The notes: generated by a model not told the origin, from the sequence alone. 64,000 nucleotides of DNA from Nyssa sinensis (GCA_008638375.1 CM018031.1:18017915-18081914); one strand, 5' to 3'; positions 23,640 through 35,951 are shown, counted from the first letter of the stretch. Translations and numbers: made by a program.

Positions 23640-24530
23640 GTCCCGTTCCTAATGGTACGGGTTTGGTGGTGGAGGGTTAAACGGGGATGGGGGTGGATTT
23701 GTAGTGGAGTACCATAACCCGTCACAGGTCGGGGGTGCGGTTGCGGAAGGGTCACCCCACCCCACCCTGCCCCGTTTATGTATTCAGTTGACTAAAATGC
23801 TCCTTATAATTTATATAATCTCAAGACACTGCCATATAAATTCTCACGTCTTGAGATTAGGGTTCCTTTACACTCACCTCACGCACATGAACAGTGGTTG
23901 GGCTGCCCTGTGCAGCTTCTGGCTGCGCCTCAACTCTCCGGTAGCATCCTCCTCTCCGATCATTTTCATCTCTGGCCACTAAGGTTTTAATCGAACCTTC
24001 GTGGACTGCGCCTCAAAGACCACTATGATTGATGGTGTTCATCCTTTAGATCATCTTCATCTCCTTCATGGTTAGTATTCCTCTCCCTTTAAGAAGATTT
24101 GATGTTGATATATTCAATTTTTTGTGGGTTTTGTATATTAATCTATACACACATCTGCAAAATTGGGGTTTTGTTTTTAGTTTTCAATTGGCCTTTTTTT
24201 TTTTTTTAACTTGATGCTATCTCGGTTTCTATAATTGCTTTGAAATGATACTACCCATCGTTTCTAGCGCTCCGTCCCCCTTGTGATCTGTGTATTTATA
24301 TTCACACACGTTGATATGTAATGGATTTCTTTTTTGAGATATATAGATATGTGATTTGTGTTTGTAATTTGTGATGGGTTTGTTATATATGATTTTTTAT
24401 GTGTTTGTGATTATACATATATACACACAATACACTTGAGATATTTTTGATTTTCTTTACATAAAGGGAACTGCCGATACGCTATAAGTACACGGGGGTG
24501 GGGGTTGGGGGTTCCCATCCTATGGATCAA
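23640..24530. repeat. GC-rich repeat remnant (CCCGTTC / GGGGTGCGG words)
   Basis: A G/C-rich left part (23640-23780: 'tcccgttcctaatggtacgg', 'ggggtgcggttgcgg', 'ccccaccctgccccg') and a G-rich right part (24495-24525: 'acacgggggtgggggttggg') bracket AT-rich DNA. Such paired ends occur in plant non-autonomous DNA elements, but I could not define terminal repeats or target duplications. Confidence 0.3.
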
Positions 24531-24985
24531 ACCTCAACAAATTGATTTGGCATGGGTAATCTATGCGTCTATTGCAATGGCTAAATTGATCCTCCTAGAC
24601 GATGAACTTCAATAGTTTTCACATCTAGAGGTGATGAACCCACCGACATCAACAACTCTAGTGCAGACACCAACGAGATAGTCTAGAGGCGACAATTCTC
24701 CTAGACGGTGAACCCAACGAGATCAGCCTCGAGGTGGGTCCTGAAGGACAAATTCAATGTCGTATTTGTCTCAGAGGCAATGGTTTTGGGTTTCTCCAAC
24801 TCTAGTGCAGAACCATATCCTAACTCCAGTGAACGAAGGTAGATCGCAAGGGAAAGAAGAGAGATCGAGATATAGACGATGGGAGAGAGGGGCAATTTAG
24901 TCAGACTTTTCATGTTACAATATTTTATGTTAGACCTTAACTTGTAGACACTTACTCTAAGGGACCTAACAGGTCCAGGTAATAA

Positions 24986-25230
24986 TCCTAAGGGGGGTGG
25001 CCAAGTGGTAGCTGGCCACAAGATAGATGGGAGTACTCCTCATTGGTCTTGGATTCGATACTCCATAGACTCAAAAACTTTTCTTGGGGCCACCCCAGGG
25101 TCTTACACCAAAAATGTCCACTTTACTTGGCGCATGTAGTGGGGGTATGCACCGCCCTGTGGGACTAGTCGGTCAACCTAACACTCTGCACAGGGATTAG
25201 ATACCCATAGTTATCAAAAAAAAAAAAAAA
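24986..25230 (+). mobile_element. tRNA-derived SINE with 14-bp target duplications
   Basis: A 245-bp element starts 'tcctaaggggggtggccaag', carries an A-box-like 'tggccaagtggtagctgg' and a B-box-like 'ggattcgatact' at the spacing expected for an RNA polymerase III promoter, and ends in 15 A. It is flanked by ggtccaggtaataa at 24972-24985 and ggtccatgtaataa at 25231-25244, one mismatch in 14. These are the marks of a tRNA-derived SINE mobilised by a LINE. It is not a tRNA gene, since it cannot fold into a full cloverleaf with an acceptor stem. Confidence 0.85.
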
Positions 25231-25244
25231 GGTCCATGTAATAA

Positions 25245-26155
25245 ACATGTTTTCTTGCCTCCTGCCCATGCTCCTCAGTGTCTATAAGGAGGAAATTTAG
25301 GTGGTATTGGATTTGGAAGATGCAAATTTGTTAGATTGCTTGAGTTCTGAACATTTAAATTACGTTGAGTTTATTAACTAAGTAATGTTTGGTAACACTT
25401 TTTTGAAGTATTTTTCTTTTGGTTAAATAAGCAAAAAATAATTTGGTTTTCGGGTTCCTTGCCCTCTCGAAGTGGTATTCAATAAGAGCAAATGAAATTA
25501 GGGTACATAGACTAGATAGAGAGATTCTAATCCAACAACAGTGAGATAGTCAATCCTAAACTTTCTTTTTTGCAAATGCATTTTCGTATCTCTGGAAAAA
25601 CAAAAATTAATATAGAAGCAATTTTAAGATTTTTTTGGTGAAACTGCCAAAATTATTTTAGGATAATTTGTGATAGGTCCCTTGTAATAACCAAGTCTAA
25701 TAGAAAATCCAACCTTAATCAATTTAACATCTCAAGTCCAACTATAGTCAATCAGGAAAGTTTGGAGAAAAAACACTGAATATGAATTGAGGGGTATATT
25801 AGTCGCATAATAGACTAATTATCAACTTCTTATTGAACTATTGACTGAATCCCCCTTATATTTTCCAAAATGAGATGCAAATGTTACCCCTACCAAGCCT
25901 TTAAAGGAATTGGTTGAGACACACTTACATGATTTTCTCTTTATTTTAATTGATGAACTTCATAAAAAAAATGTTTCAAAGTTGTGTAGAGAATTGCCTT
26001 TGAATTCTCTCACAGCAAAACACTCTCCCAAGACCCAACAAGAAGGAATTCTTTCTCTATTTTGCTCAAGTTTTAAAACCAAATTGAGGCTTAGAAAATT
26101 CCTTTTTTTTTTTACAAGACAATCCCAACAACAAAAACAACAGTAAGTAAACGAC
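25245..26155. other. intergenic, no gene seen; probable LINE 5' leader at its right end
   Basis: AT-rich DNA. The last part (about 26040-26155), with 'acaagacaatcccaacaaca', may be the 5' leader of the LINE whose ORF1 starts at 26156. The target duplication on this side was not identified. Confidence 0.35.
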
Positions 26156-27480
26156 ATGGCCACTCCTTTTGTGGTTCATGATTCTCTGGTTGCGTTACAA
26201 CAACAAGACCCTACAACTGCTAAAGCTCATATCCTTTGAATGCTAATTGAACTCCACTCGGACAATATCAAACTTAGTAAAACCCTACAAGATCAAGAGC
26301 AGCTCTTGAATGAACTTATTTATTTCAAGTAGGGCATCTTAGCTAAAGCTTATTTCTTAAGCACCTCAAACCATGAACCCTCAAATGAGAATCTAGGAGG
26401 CCTTAGTGAATTGGAAGAATGTGAGTTCACGGTTGTTAGCATGGTGTTATGTGACAACTGATGCTTTACCTTGGAGGGAGACAACTCGATGCTAGATGAT
26501 AGCTCTTTACGACCAAAAAACATCTTTGGAAGGCCCATAGCCCAACCAACATTCCTAGGCCCAATACTAGCCTCTCCACGTCCAACCTAACCTCTTAAAT
26601 AACCTAGGTTTGGCCCTCCCTCCATCTCTTGATGCTTCCTACCCACAACTAAAATCATCTCCCACACTAGATGGAGGAGCAATGACAACCAAAGCCATGT
26701 AAGAAATTATTCGATGCCACTCAACTTAAGGAAAATGAATTAAGCTAAAATTTATTCATACCATTGAAATTGAGGGTGAGAAAAGAGTCATCTACTATGA
26801 ACATGAAGTTGAGGATGACCTTTATAGATGGGAATACACTTTGGTGGGCTATGTTCTTGGGTCAAAACCTTCTTTCAAAGCTATACTAGCTTATGTAATG
26901 AGACAATGAAGGATATATGACACATTCAACTCCATCTTCTCATATTAGGTGTCTTTCTCTTCGACTTTGAACATGAGGAATCCAAGCCGAAGATAATAGA
27001 AGAGGGACTATAGTGTTTTGATAGTAAGTCATTGATCTTGAAACCTTGGACCCTAGACACGAACCTTAAAAAAGAGGGTGTTGGTAAAACCCCCATTTGG
27101 ATAAGACTTCCAAATTTGAAGCTACTACTATGGAATGACACTCTTATCATTTTGATTGCAAGCTCGCTAGGCACTCTCCTACTCACAGACAAACTAACTA
27201 CCATAAAGGAAAGGCTCTCCTATGCTCGAATTTATGTGGAGATAGACATGAACCATGATTTTTCCTTAAAATTCCACATCCATGGCCTTAAAAGAGACAT
27301 CACATGGAAATTTATTGAATATGAATGACTTCTAAGAAGTTCAACAAAAACTACCAAACAAGTTTGGGCTCTTAAACTAATTGACACCACAAATTCCACT
27401 AACACAACCCTTACACCTTGTGACACCATCCCCACTACCTCCAGTGCAGTTCAAAATCATAATTCCTTAGATGTACCTAC
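26156..27480 (+). pseudogene. LINE ORF1 (DUF4283-type RNA-binding/gag-like) remnant
   Basis: Translation in shifting frames starts MATPFVVHDSLVALQQQ at 26156. The best preserved part, 27032-27328, reads ILKPWTLD, then KTPIWIRLPNLKLLLW, then RLSYARIYVEID. This is the conserved DUF4283 pattern of plant LINE ORF1 proteins, thought to bind the element RNA. Several stop codons before and after make it non-functional. Confidence 0.7.
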
Positions 27481-27528
27481 TCCTTAAATCATGCTCATGC
27501 TATTCACCCCCCAAACCCTGCACCTATT

Positions 27529-29140
27529 ATTAGGACCAAGGGGTTCGATATTATAATTGGCTAATCTGGTTTTGATAAAATATGCTTTGATTGTAATCAT
27601 TGCATTAGTCCTATGCTTAGAGTATCTTAATGTCCGTTATACTCCAAGACGGTTCAAGCTTCATTATCATGATCGTCTATCAGTTGCCTTGGTTCTTGAA
27701 GAGTAAATTGGGTAATTCAGACTTTTGTCTTGATTTGGATCTCACATACTTACACATTGCATGCATTGTATATAGTAGACATCGTATCATCATGTGTAGT
27801 TGCTTTTGTGATTGTGAATCAATTTTTCAAAAATTGCATATTTCAAAACACTTTGGGAAATTGAATTCACAAGACAAGCAGAAAATGAACAACTCTTTGT
27901 TGCTTGTCCGAACGAACCATTGGCTCATTTGAACGAACAACATAATGTTCATTTTTGCTCATTCTTACTCGTTTGCTAGGACTGCATCAAACGAAGAGCT
28001 GTAACGTCCATATTTTATTCGTTTATGTTTGTTCCTTGCTCGTTCGAATGATCAATATTTCGTTCGAATGAATAGTAAGCGAAAAACATAATTTTTTTTT
28101 TTTTGTTTTCAAGCTTATTTTGAGATCCGATCTCATAGATATAAAATGAAGAAAATTCAGTTTCTATATAGTGGGAATAGAGTTAGAGAGAGTTCAAATT
28201 GTGAGAGCTACACACTTGAGAGATCTAAGAGTTTTCATGAGTGAACAATCATACTTATATATCATCCATATCTCTACTCTAATCATTCATTGATTTAGAT
28301 CAAATCACATGATCCATGTCAATTCACCATTAAAAGTTTGGAGTTCAACATTGAGGATTCATTGTTGAGCGATCAGTAGATACTGAGGTTGTAAGGACTT
28401 GTAATTATGAAGTGGCCCGACCGAAGGATTCTGAGACCGTAAGGAGCGTCCGGTTGTATAAAGATTCTGACTATGACAAGCTTGTGGATTCAAGGGGAGA
28501 TTGAAGATGTGAATGGGTAGAATGGAGTTTGAGGTACAAAGTCCGGTTTGTATTTGTATTGTAATTTGATCTCAATCATAGTGGAACTCTTCCCCGAGCA
28601 TGGCCGACTCTAGAGTTTTCCATTGCGGATAGTTTTTCATGGTGCTTTCTTCGTCATCACTTCAGTTTTCAATTTCTCTTACTCTTTATGCTTTACAATT
28701 TTCAATTTACTTGAATTAATTGCTTCCGCCATATAGAGATTTTGGTTTTCATGAATTATGGAATTTGATCTTCAATTGATTAATTGAAAACCTTAATTGT
28801 GAAATTGGAATAACTAATTGAATTGTGGAATTGGCAATTGATCACATAGTTTAATTTCAATTTGAATTGTGAAATTGATACTTAAATTGAACTAGAGCAT
28901 CATTTAGGCTTATGTTGAATGGTATGTCTTGACAAACACTACTCGATTACTAGATTAAATGACTTGTGACTTTTGATTGAATTGTACACTATTGTTGAAT
29001 ATTGATTGAATTTACAATTCATATACTTTTGCCATTAGTAGTTGTTAATGTTGTGGTTGAAAAATTGAAAGAATCAAAAAAGTTATACATACCTATTCAA
29101 CCCCCTTTCTAGGTTAGTTTCTCACCACGGGACCAACCAA
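27529..29140 (+). mobile_element. SIRE-like LTR fragment inserted in LINE ORF1
   Basis: This 1.6-kb block has no coding capacity and interrupts the LINE between ORF1 and the endonuclease. Its left part has 'ggttttgataaaatatg', and its right part has 'cctattcaaccccctttctaggtt' followed by 'gggaccaacca', phrases seen at the start and end of long LTRs of SIRE/Maximus-type copia elements. The word cacctatt occurs at both borders (27521-27528 and 29141-29148). That is longer than the 5 bp expected, so exact ends are uncertain. Probably a solo LTR. Confidence 0.5.
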
Positions 29141-29439
29141 CACCTATTTCTCATATTCAAAACTTTGCACCCACAGTCCCTCAAACTAATTTCTTAAATC
29201 TACCCAGACTATCCAAAACCATAACACATAAGCCAATACCAAAAATTCTTTAGAAGGCTCGACATACCTTGGGGAACAAGAGTTCCAAGGCTTTGAACTT
29301 ACCTTGAACCCCATCCACAATAGCAATCTCAAAAAGGGTAGGTAGGAGTGGCAAGCAAAAGCAAAAACTGAAAGGGAAGTCTCACTTAAATCTAGACAAG
29401 GTTGGGGTGCGTCCATTCCCCAACTCATCATGATTAAAT

Positions 29440-30260
29440 AACCCCATGGAATATAGGGGGGCTAAATGACCTTACCTACACAAAAGAAGCCAAAGACTTC
29501 ATGAACAACCATAAATTAACCATTCTTAACTTAGTAGAATCAAAGGTTAGAAGCTGTAATATTGATTCTATTTTCAAGAACTGCTGTAGTCATTAGGCAG
29601 CTAGTTCACAATGGTACTAGTCCTAGCGTTAGCAAAATATGGGTTTGCTAGAACCCTTCCATCATTAAAGTTGATGTTGTTGCCCTCCATGATCGATCAA
29701 GCTATTACTTTCCATATACAACTTCTTCACACCACCCTTTCCTTCTTTGGTACCTTTGTTTATGGTTCAAACAATTAGTCTTGTAAGAAAAGACTATGGA
29801 GCCATTCATACACCATCTCAAATCTTATTCACAAACCCCAATGGTTGTTAATAGGTGATTTCAATGTAGTTATTTCTGAAAGTGAAAAGAATGGTGGGAG
29901 AAGAATTGATGTTGGAGCCTCTATGGACTTGAATAAATGTATTTACAAATTGGGTGTATAGGATCTAAATGCTAGAGGTTTCTGGTTTACTTGGTATAAC
30001 AAAAGGGGGGGGGGGGGAGGAAGGGTGCGCCTGTATTTAATGTAAGCTGGATAGAATAATGGTCAACCATGAATGACATCAAAATTTTTCAAATAGTAAG
30101 AATCTTTTTAGCTCTCTAGGACTTTTAGATCATTGTCTTGCTAATTGCACCATAGTAGATCCCCAACCAAAAAAGAATAAACCATTCAGATTCTTTAATT
30201 TATAGTTTAATCAAAAATATTTTCCCACCCTTCTGAACCAATCTTGGCATGAAGAAGCCC
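29440..30260 (+). pseudogene. LINE ORF2 endonuclease domain remnant
   Basis: The N-terminal APE-type endonuclease of the split LINE: WNIGGLNDLTYTKEAKDF, ILNLVESKV, a segment matching the WVVMGDFN region (29845-29870), and SLGLLDHCLANC near 30105. Frames are broken and a 13-G run at 30005-30017 marks slippage. Related to the phosphodiesterase that nicks target DNA. Confidence 0.65.
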
Positions 30261-30859
30261 CATGAAACTCCATGTAGATGCTCAGTCAAAATCTGAGAAG
30301 GCTCATGCTCATTCTGAAAGACCTCAACAAACACTTCAATTGATTTCAAGCAGATTTGAGGATGCCAAAACCAAACTAGAACACTTCTAAGCTCTTTTCC
30401 TCCAAAACCTCACTAATGAAATGCTTATTGCCTAGGAAAAATCTGTCCTTTAACCTATGCCAGTCTCAGTCATGCAAAAGAGAGTTTTTGTTTTCCAGAC
30501 ATATGTTTAGAATAAAGTGGCTTAAACTTGGTGATCATAACACCAGTTTTTCTTCACATAAAGTAAATGGAAATAGAAATAGAGCAAAAATGCTCAGTAT
30601 ATGTGATGAAAGAAACATCAAGCTATAGGACCCAAAAGTAGTTAAGAGAGGTTGTAGGCTTTTTTTAGAGCCTCATAGGCACCAACCACCTCACATTATT
30701 GATATTCCCAAACTTTAAAATTGTAAAAAGATCAAGCTTACCCTTCAATAATAGTTTGATCTGATAAGGCCTATAAATCTAGAAGAGAATAAGCAAGTTA
30801 TCTTTGAAATGAATGGGTACAAATCCCTAGGCTGGATGGGTACAACTCTACTTCTTTTT

Positions 30860-32250
30860 CTAGCACAATTGGGACCTTTTTGGATAACACATTATAGAGG
30901 CAAACTTTTTCATCTTTAGAACAGGTAACATGCCCTCTAATTGAAATTTAGTAGCAATTAACCTTGTTCTAAAATCCTTAAATCCTAGTAGAATAACATA
31001 TTTTTGTCCCATTTCAAGTTGTAAGTCCTTATACAAGTGCATATCCAAGATCATAGAAAACCGTATCAAGCCAACTCTTCCTTTCTTAATCAGCCAAAAT
31101 CAAACAACTTTCATCAAAGGCGGGAGTATTAGTGACAACATCTTGCTTATGCAAGAGCTTATTAGGTACATAGGCCCGCCGAAATATGCTATTAAAGTAG
31201 ACTTAATGAAAGCCTTTGACACCATTAATTAGGACTTAATGAAAGCCGTTTTTATCTGTTATGGCTTCCTAAATCACATTCTCACTTGGATACAAGCCAA
31301 CCTCACCACAAAAAAAAATTTCATCTATTTATATTGATGAAGCTAAAAGTCTTAGACAAAGAGGCCCCCTCTCCTTACCACTTTTTTATGGAAATGGAAG
31401 CTTTCTTTTCCCTTCTTGCTTCCAACATTTAGTCCAATCCGTTCCACTACCACTCAAAATGTTCTAACCTTGACCTTACCCATGACTCGTTTGTTGATGA
31501 CCTTTTCCTTATTGCCTCAATAGATGAAGACTCCATCTTCTTATTTCATAAAACTCTTTTAGAATTTAAAAACATGTTAGGCCTTCAACTTAACCTCTAA
31601 AAAAGTATTATCTATTATGTAGGTGTTAATCTAAATACTAAGCACTACCTCTGTAGTATCATGGGCATGCAAAAAGGATATCTTCCAGTCAGATATTTGA
31701 GGGTGTCCCTCATATTCACTTGACTCAAAAGGAAGACCACAAGCCTATCATTGATAAAATACCCAGTAAAGCTCAGAACCGGACATCTATATTGTTGTTA
31801 GAAGAATTCAACTGGTGTCTACTGGAGCAACATTTTCATTCTGCCAAAGATGTCGATTCAAGAGATTGAGAGGATTCTAAGATGTTTCCTTTGGTCTGGC
31901 CTTAGAATTGAAAAAGTATAGAGCCAAACTTTCTTGGAAACCCCTTTGTAACCTAAAATCTAAATGTGGTTTGGGCATTAAAAACTTGAAAACTTGGAAT
32001 AAAGCTATGATGCTCAAACACTTGAGGAATCTTTGCAAAAAGAAAGACTTAATGTGGGTAAGATGGCTCCTATTCATATTTTATAAAAATCAGCATTTTT
32101 GGACAATCCAAACCCCCAATGACTGTAGTTGAACTTTGTAGAAGATTCTCAAGCTTAGAACCTTGTAAGAAGATCCTCAAGCTTAGAACCTTTGTAAGAA
32201 GATCCATGTTAAAGATGATTGGTGCTGGCAGAGACATACTAGTTTCCTAG
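30860..32250 (+). pseudogene. LINE ORF2 reverse transcriptase remnant
   Basis: RT motif A IKVDLMKAFD at about 31190, the catalytic FVDDLFLIAS box at about 31490, and the post-RT segment LSWKPLCNLKSKCGLGIKNLKTWN at 31925-32005. A TAG follows motif A. The protein breaks off at about 32265 where the second large insertion begins and resumes at about 39190. Confidence 0.75.
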
Positions 32251-32653
32251 AAAAATACCCAAGTGGGGGGTGATTTGGGTATTTTGAAAATATGAACTAT
32301 TTTTACAAACTTTAAATGTTAACTCGAGTGAAGCATAAAGTATGTAAATAGTAGAGAAGAGAGAGCAAACACATAATTTTACAAGGTCCAAAAAACTTCA
32401 TATGTCATTGACTCAAGCTCCCTATGTAAAGACCATAATTTTTTTTTGAATTTATAAAATATAAAATAATAAATAATAAAAATGACAATGTAAATTTTAA
32501 TGAAGAAATAAAAACTTAAGTGAAAAGACTAATGGGGACATGGAAAGTAAAAGAAGGGTTAAGAATAAGGAGGGGTAAAAAGGAAAATTTACTTGCTTAT
32601 CTTACTTTTAGCTTATTAAAACCAATTCCTTACACACCATAAACACATATTAA

Positions 32654-32676
32654 ACACACACACACACACACACACA
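32654..32676. repeat. CA microsatellite
   Basis: About eleven CA units, followed by a purine-rich GA region to about 32750. Confidence 0.85.
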
Positions 32677-33589
32677 CTCTCGCTCTTTTGCGTAAAAGAG
32701 AGGAGAGAAAGGGAGAAAGAGAGGAATAAAGGGAAAGCAAGAGGTTTGGGAGATTCTTCAAGGAATTGAAGCCATCTTTTGTAAGAAGAAGCACAAACAC
32801 TATTCTACTTAAAAACACCAAGTGAAAGTTAGAGATTTTGAAGATTTTAGCTTAAAACAACAAGAACAAAGTTAGGGTTTCTACCACAAAGTGAAAAAAT
32901 TGAGGTAGGAGATTTATAAACCAAGGCACAGGACATGTGTAGGTAGAGATACAATGTTCATTCATCTCATCCATGACATAAAATTGTTCATTCTTGCATA
33001 TTTGGGCATATATTTCATGTACCTTGAATATTTATGTATTGGTTGAATTCTTGCTATAAAATGAATTATTTTTATCCTATATTGATGTTGACATAACTCC
33101 CGGTTGAATGCGAAAATGTTTGATTGGTGAAATCTAAGGGTGCAAACGAGCCGAGTATTTGATGTTTGAACTCGGCTCGTGAAGAAATACGGTGTGGCTC
33201 GAAACTCGACTTGAGCTTAAATCTATGATCGAACTCGACTCGATTCGAAAAAATAAACGAGCCTCATTCGAGCTCGAACTCGAGTTACTCAATTTTTATT
33301 TTTTATTTTTTGTGTTCAACTGAATAGAAATTATGTCATTTTTACATAATAAAAAAAACACAACTTCAAAATTTTAATATGATTTTTTTAAGAAGAAAAA
33401 TCCATTATATACCAATATCATATATATAGCTAGAATCTAGAAATTAAACAAATAGAAAACCTTGCATCAACAAGGCAACAATAAACTAAAATAACTCATC
33501 ATAGAAAAAATATAATATTACAAATTGAATCATTATTCTGTAAACAAATTGACCCATCTTCCTCCTCCTATAAGCACTGGACTGTTCTC

Positions 33590-33780
33590 CATATTACAAA
33601 TGGAATCACCGATGAAGGCCCATGATTTATTCCTCATCAAATCAAGAAATCTGACAAGACAAAACTTGCGTAACCCAAAGTCTCATGGATCCCACCTCTA
33701 GTAAAGGTACCTTGACTCAGGCCGTCCATTCTTCATACAATTCTGATGATCTCGATCAAATGACAGCTCTCATTAGTACA
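33590..33780 (-). pseudogene. captured TBL (trichome birefringence-like) exon fragment
   Basis: Minus-strand frames give, in order, TNESCHLIE, then (after one lost base) DHQNCMKNGRPES, RYLY-stop-RWDP and RFLDLMRNKSWAFIGDSI. This is the PMR5N region with the conserved GDS motif of TBL polysaccharide O-acetyltransferases, enzymes of the Golgi that acetylate cell-wall xylan and related polymers. The fragment has a one-base deletion after the first block and TAG in place of the Trp codon before RW, and homology fades just after GDSI. It lacks the rest of the catalytic domain and is not functional. Confidence 0.8.
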
Positions 33781-33817
33781 ATTCTGAATTCAACCAATAA
33801 TGTCTACTCAAATGCAC

Positions 33818-34045
33818 CTGCTTAAGATCTTCCTCATAATCACTGATATTGAAATTGATATCAGATCAACTCCACGAAACTTTATTGCAACTCGATCATA
33901 AGCCCTGAAATCAATATATATACTCAAAATTTAATAAACTTCCTCATCACACCATGCCAAAGACAAAATAATAACTCTATTTTAAAAAAAAAATCAGCCT
34001 ATACAATTTTTTACCTAGCGGCAGCATGTGCAGTGTCAAATCCCC
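33818..34045 (-). pseudogene. captured AP2-family gene fragment with 31-nt microexon
   Basis: On the minus strand a 31-nt exon at 34015-34045 encodes GFDTAHAAAR, bounded by AG and GT. A 110-bp intron follows (33905-34014), then an exon at 33818-33904 encoding AYDRVAIKFRGVD and, after one lost base, DINFNISDYEEDLKQ... (read in the shifted frame, with local substitutions). These are the end of the first AP2 DNA-binding repeat and the linker in the AP2/TOE class of transcription factors, whose genes do have a 31-nt exon at this place. The 1-bp deletion and loss of flanking exons make it non-functional. Confidence 0.85.
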
Positions 34046-34079
34046 CTACGTAAATCAGCCTATACAATTTTTTACCTAG
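33991..34079. repeat. 61-bp-offset duplication around the AP2 microexon
   Basis: The 27-28 bp segment starting 'aaatcagcctatacaattt' occurs at 33991 and again at 34052, on either side of the captured microexon. It looks like intron sequence duplicated inside the hAT element. Confidence 0.8.
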
Positions 34080-34099
34080 CAACTGATCATGAAAAAATT

Positions 34100-35050
34100 C
34101 ATGACCAAGTCTCCAGCAGAAGGAATGAACAGAAATACATTCTGAATTAATGTTCCATCCTATTTTCACAACATTTTTTCTCCCAAAAGTAGTTCCATTT
34201 TCTTTTAGGGATAACCATATTAAAATACAAATGTTATATTGGTAGTACAAAAGAACACCACAAAAACAAACATATAAAAGAAAATTAAAACAGGTAAATC
34301 GATCAAAAAATTTCCAACAGAATACACTTCTCAACTTCAATGTATAGTTGAAACTAAGGCAACAATTACACACTATTTGGGGATAGTTGCTTGTAGCTAT
34401 AGGAAACCAGCAAGAAAAAAAATATTGAATTAGATTTAACAATTAAAATGTAACACAAAAACATAGACCTTAATGTATCATACATAAAATTAAATTAAAG
34501 AAGACTTTCCTGTTATCTCTTACAAAAAACTAGGAATACTACTTTCATAAATTTTTCAATGAAAATTGCTAAGCCATTAGCATTTTCAGGTAACTATTGC
34601 TTAGCAACCTACCAATACCAATGTCATAACACACATGCTACTATGAACATAATTAAGTAGCAAAATCCACAATCTGGTCTACTTTTTATCAACATCTTAA
34701 TCATCACATTACCAAGAGTTCAATATTTTCAACAGTAAAAGTACTGTAAATGGATTGACACCATCTTCAATCTACATTGCAACATTGAGAGACTGAAGAA
34801 CTAAAGGAACTTCAAACAAAATGATAAAAAAATGGATCAGACAATGAATGAAAGACTTCCCTAAACTATTTAAGTACAAGGATAGAGACCGTTTGTTGAG
34901 AACAACAACAACAGAAAGAAGGGTAAGAAGATTCCCACAATGAAGGATTAATCATGATCAGTACTGCTTCTTCTAAGCTGAAGACCTTCCCTAAAGCATG
35001 AAGTTTAACATTGATCAAGCCTTAAACAAACACCAAACAGGATAGATAAG
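34100..35050. other. interior of the hAT element, origin unknown
   Basis: AT-rich DNA between the AP2 and ARL8 fragments. A minus-strand frame at 34011-34442 (143 codons) ends in the AP2 microexon and is otherwise intron-like. No additional host gene recognised. Confidence 0.4.
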
Positions 35051-35051
35051 G

Positions 35052-35541
35052 TCACACCAACGGGATCCTTTTGACAGTTTTTGAGTGGTTAATAAGCCAA
35101 TCTATGACAACATCTATGTTTATGGAATCCTTCCATGAGATCATGTAGCAACATACTTCTCTGTCTATGATTGTCTCAAGACTACTGAGATTCAAAAAAA
35201 TTAAAAAAAACAAAAACAAAAACAAAAACAAAATTGAAACAAGGAAGGAAATTTAGAAAATAATCCCCCCCCCCCCCCAATACACACACACACACATATG
35301 TATAACATTATTGAGATAAATCTTATATGAATAGAGTTAAATACAATTTCTTGCAAAAGGTTTATGCAAATTAACTTACAACTGATCTATCAATGCTTGC
35401 TTGGAAAGAGCTTCTGACTTGTCAGTTTTGTTACCAAGGACAAGCAAAGGAATTCCATTAAGTGAAGATTTCATCAAGAAGTTATGCAGCTCAGATTTAG
35501 AAATGGGAACACTGTCTCTATCAGCAGCATCAACTACATAT
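35052..35541 (-). pseudogene. captured ARL8 small-GTPase gene fragment (last two exons with intron)
   Basis: Minus-strand exon a (about 35541-35380) encodes [19 protein letters not shown], then [20 protein letters not shown]. It ends at a GT donor. A 195-bp intron follows (35185-35379), then exon b (35184-35052) encodes [25 protein letters not shown] and stops at TGA (35052-35054). This is the C-terminal half of ADP-ribosylation-factor-like protein 8, a small GTPase that works on lysosome/vacuole and endosome membranes; the NKxD guanine-specificity motif is present. The N-terminal P-loop and switch regions are absent. A Cys in the conserved MISCKDS is Trp here. The minus-strand ATG at 35645 precedes foreign sequence, so it could encode an 89-residue chimeric peptide but not a working GTPase. 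Confidence 0.88.
35265..35303. repeat. C14 homopolymer and CA repeat in the captured intron
   Basis: Fourteen C at 35265-35278 followed by a CA run, inside the intron of the captured ARL8 fragment. Confidence 0.8.
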
Positions 35542-35951
35542 TTGCAATTTGCATGAAGAAGACTAGAAGTTAGTACAATTGAAAGCAAACCAAGGAAATT
35601 AGAACCGTTTAGGCCATTAGGCCTTCTAGATGTAGAACTAGACATAGCTCACTACCCCCCATCTACCAAGAAGACGAAGAATAGAAATTTTTTTCTTACT
35701 TCTTAGATTAAAAATAATTATTGAGATTCCCTTTTTCTGTGCTTCTTGTATCTTCTTGGTAAACCAAGCAGAACATAAGTTACAAATTTAAGAAATCCAA
35801 GTCTATTGTTCAACTGCAGATCCAAGTGAAATTAAATTTCTCACAGTACCAATTGTCAAAACCGCTCAACACAATCAAGTCTCTTCTAAGAAATAGTTCA
35901 ATAAATTTGGCTCTATTTGAAAATCTGAATACACAAAAAAAGAAACTAGAA

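Noticed and set aside
24986..25230. Possible tRNA gene
   Set aside because: It has promoter-box-like words but no cloverleaf or acceptor stem, and has an A-tail with target duplications, so it is a SINE.
34011..34442. 143-codon minus-strand open frame as a gene
   Set aside because: Only its last residues (VGGFDTAHAAAR) are meaningful, and those are the AP2 microexon read through from intron sequence. The rest has no family resemblance.
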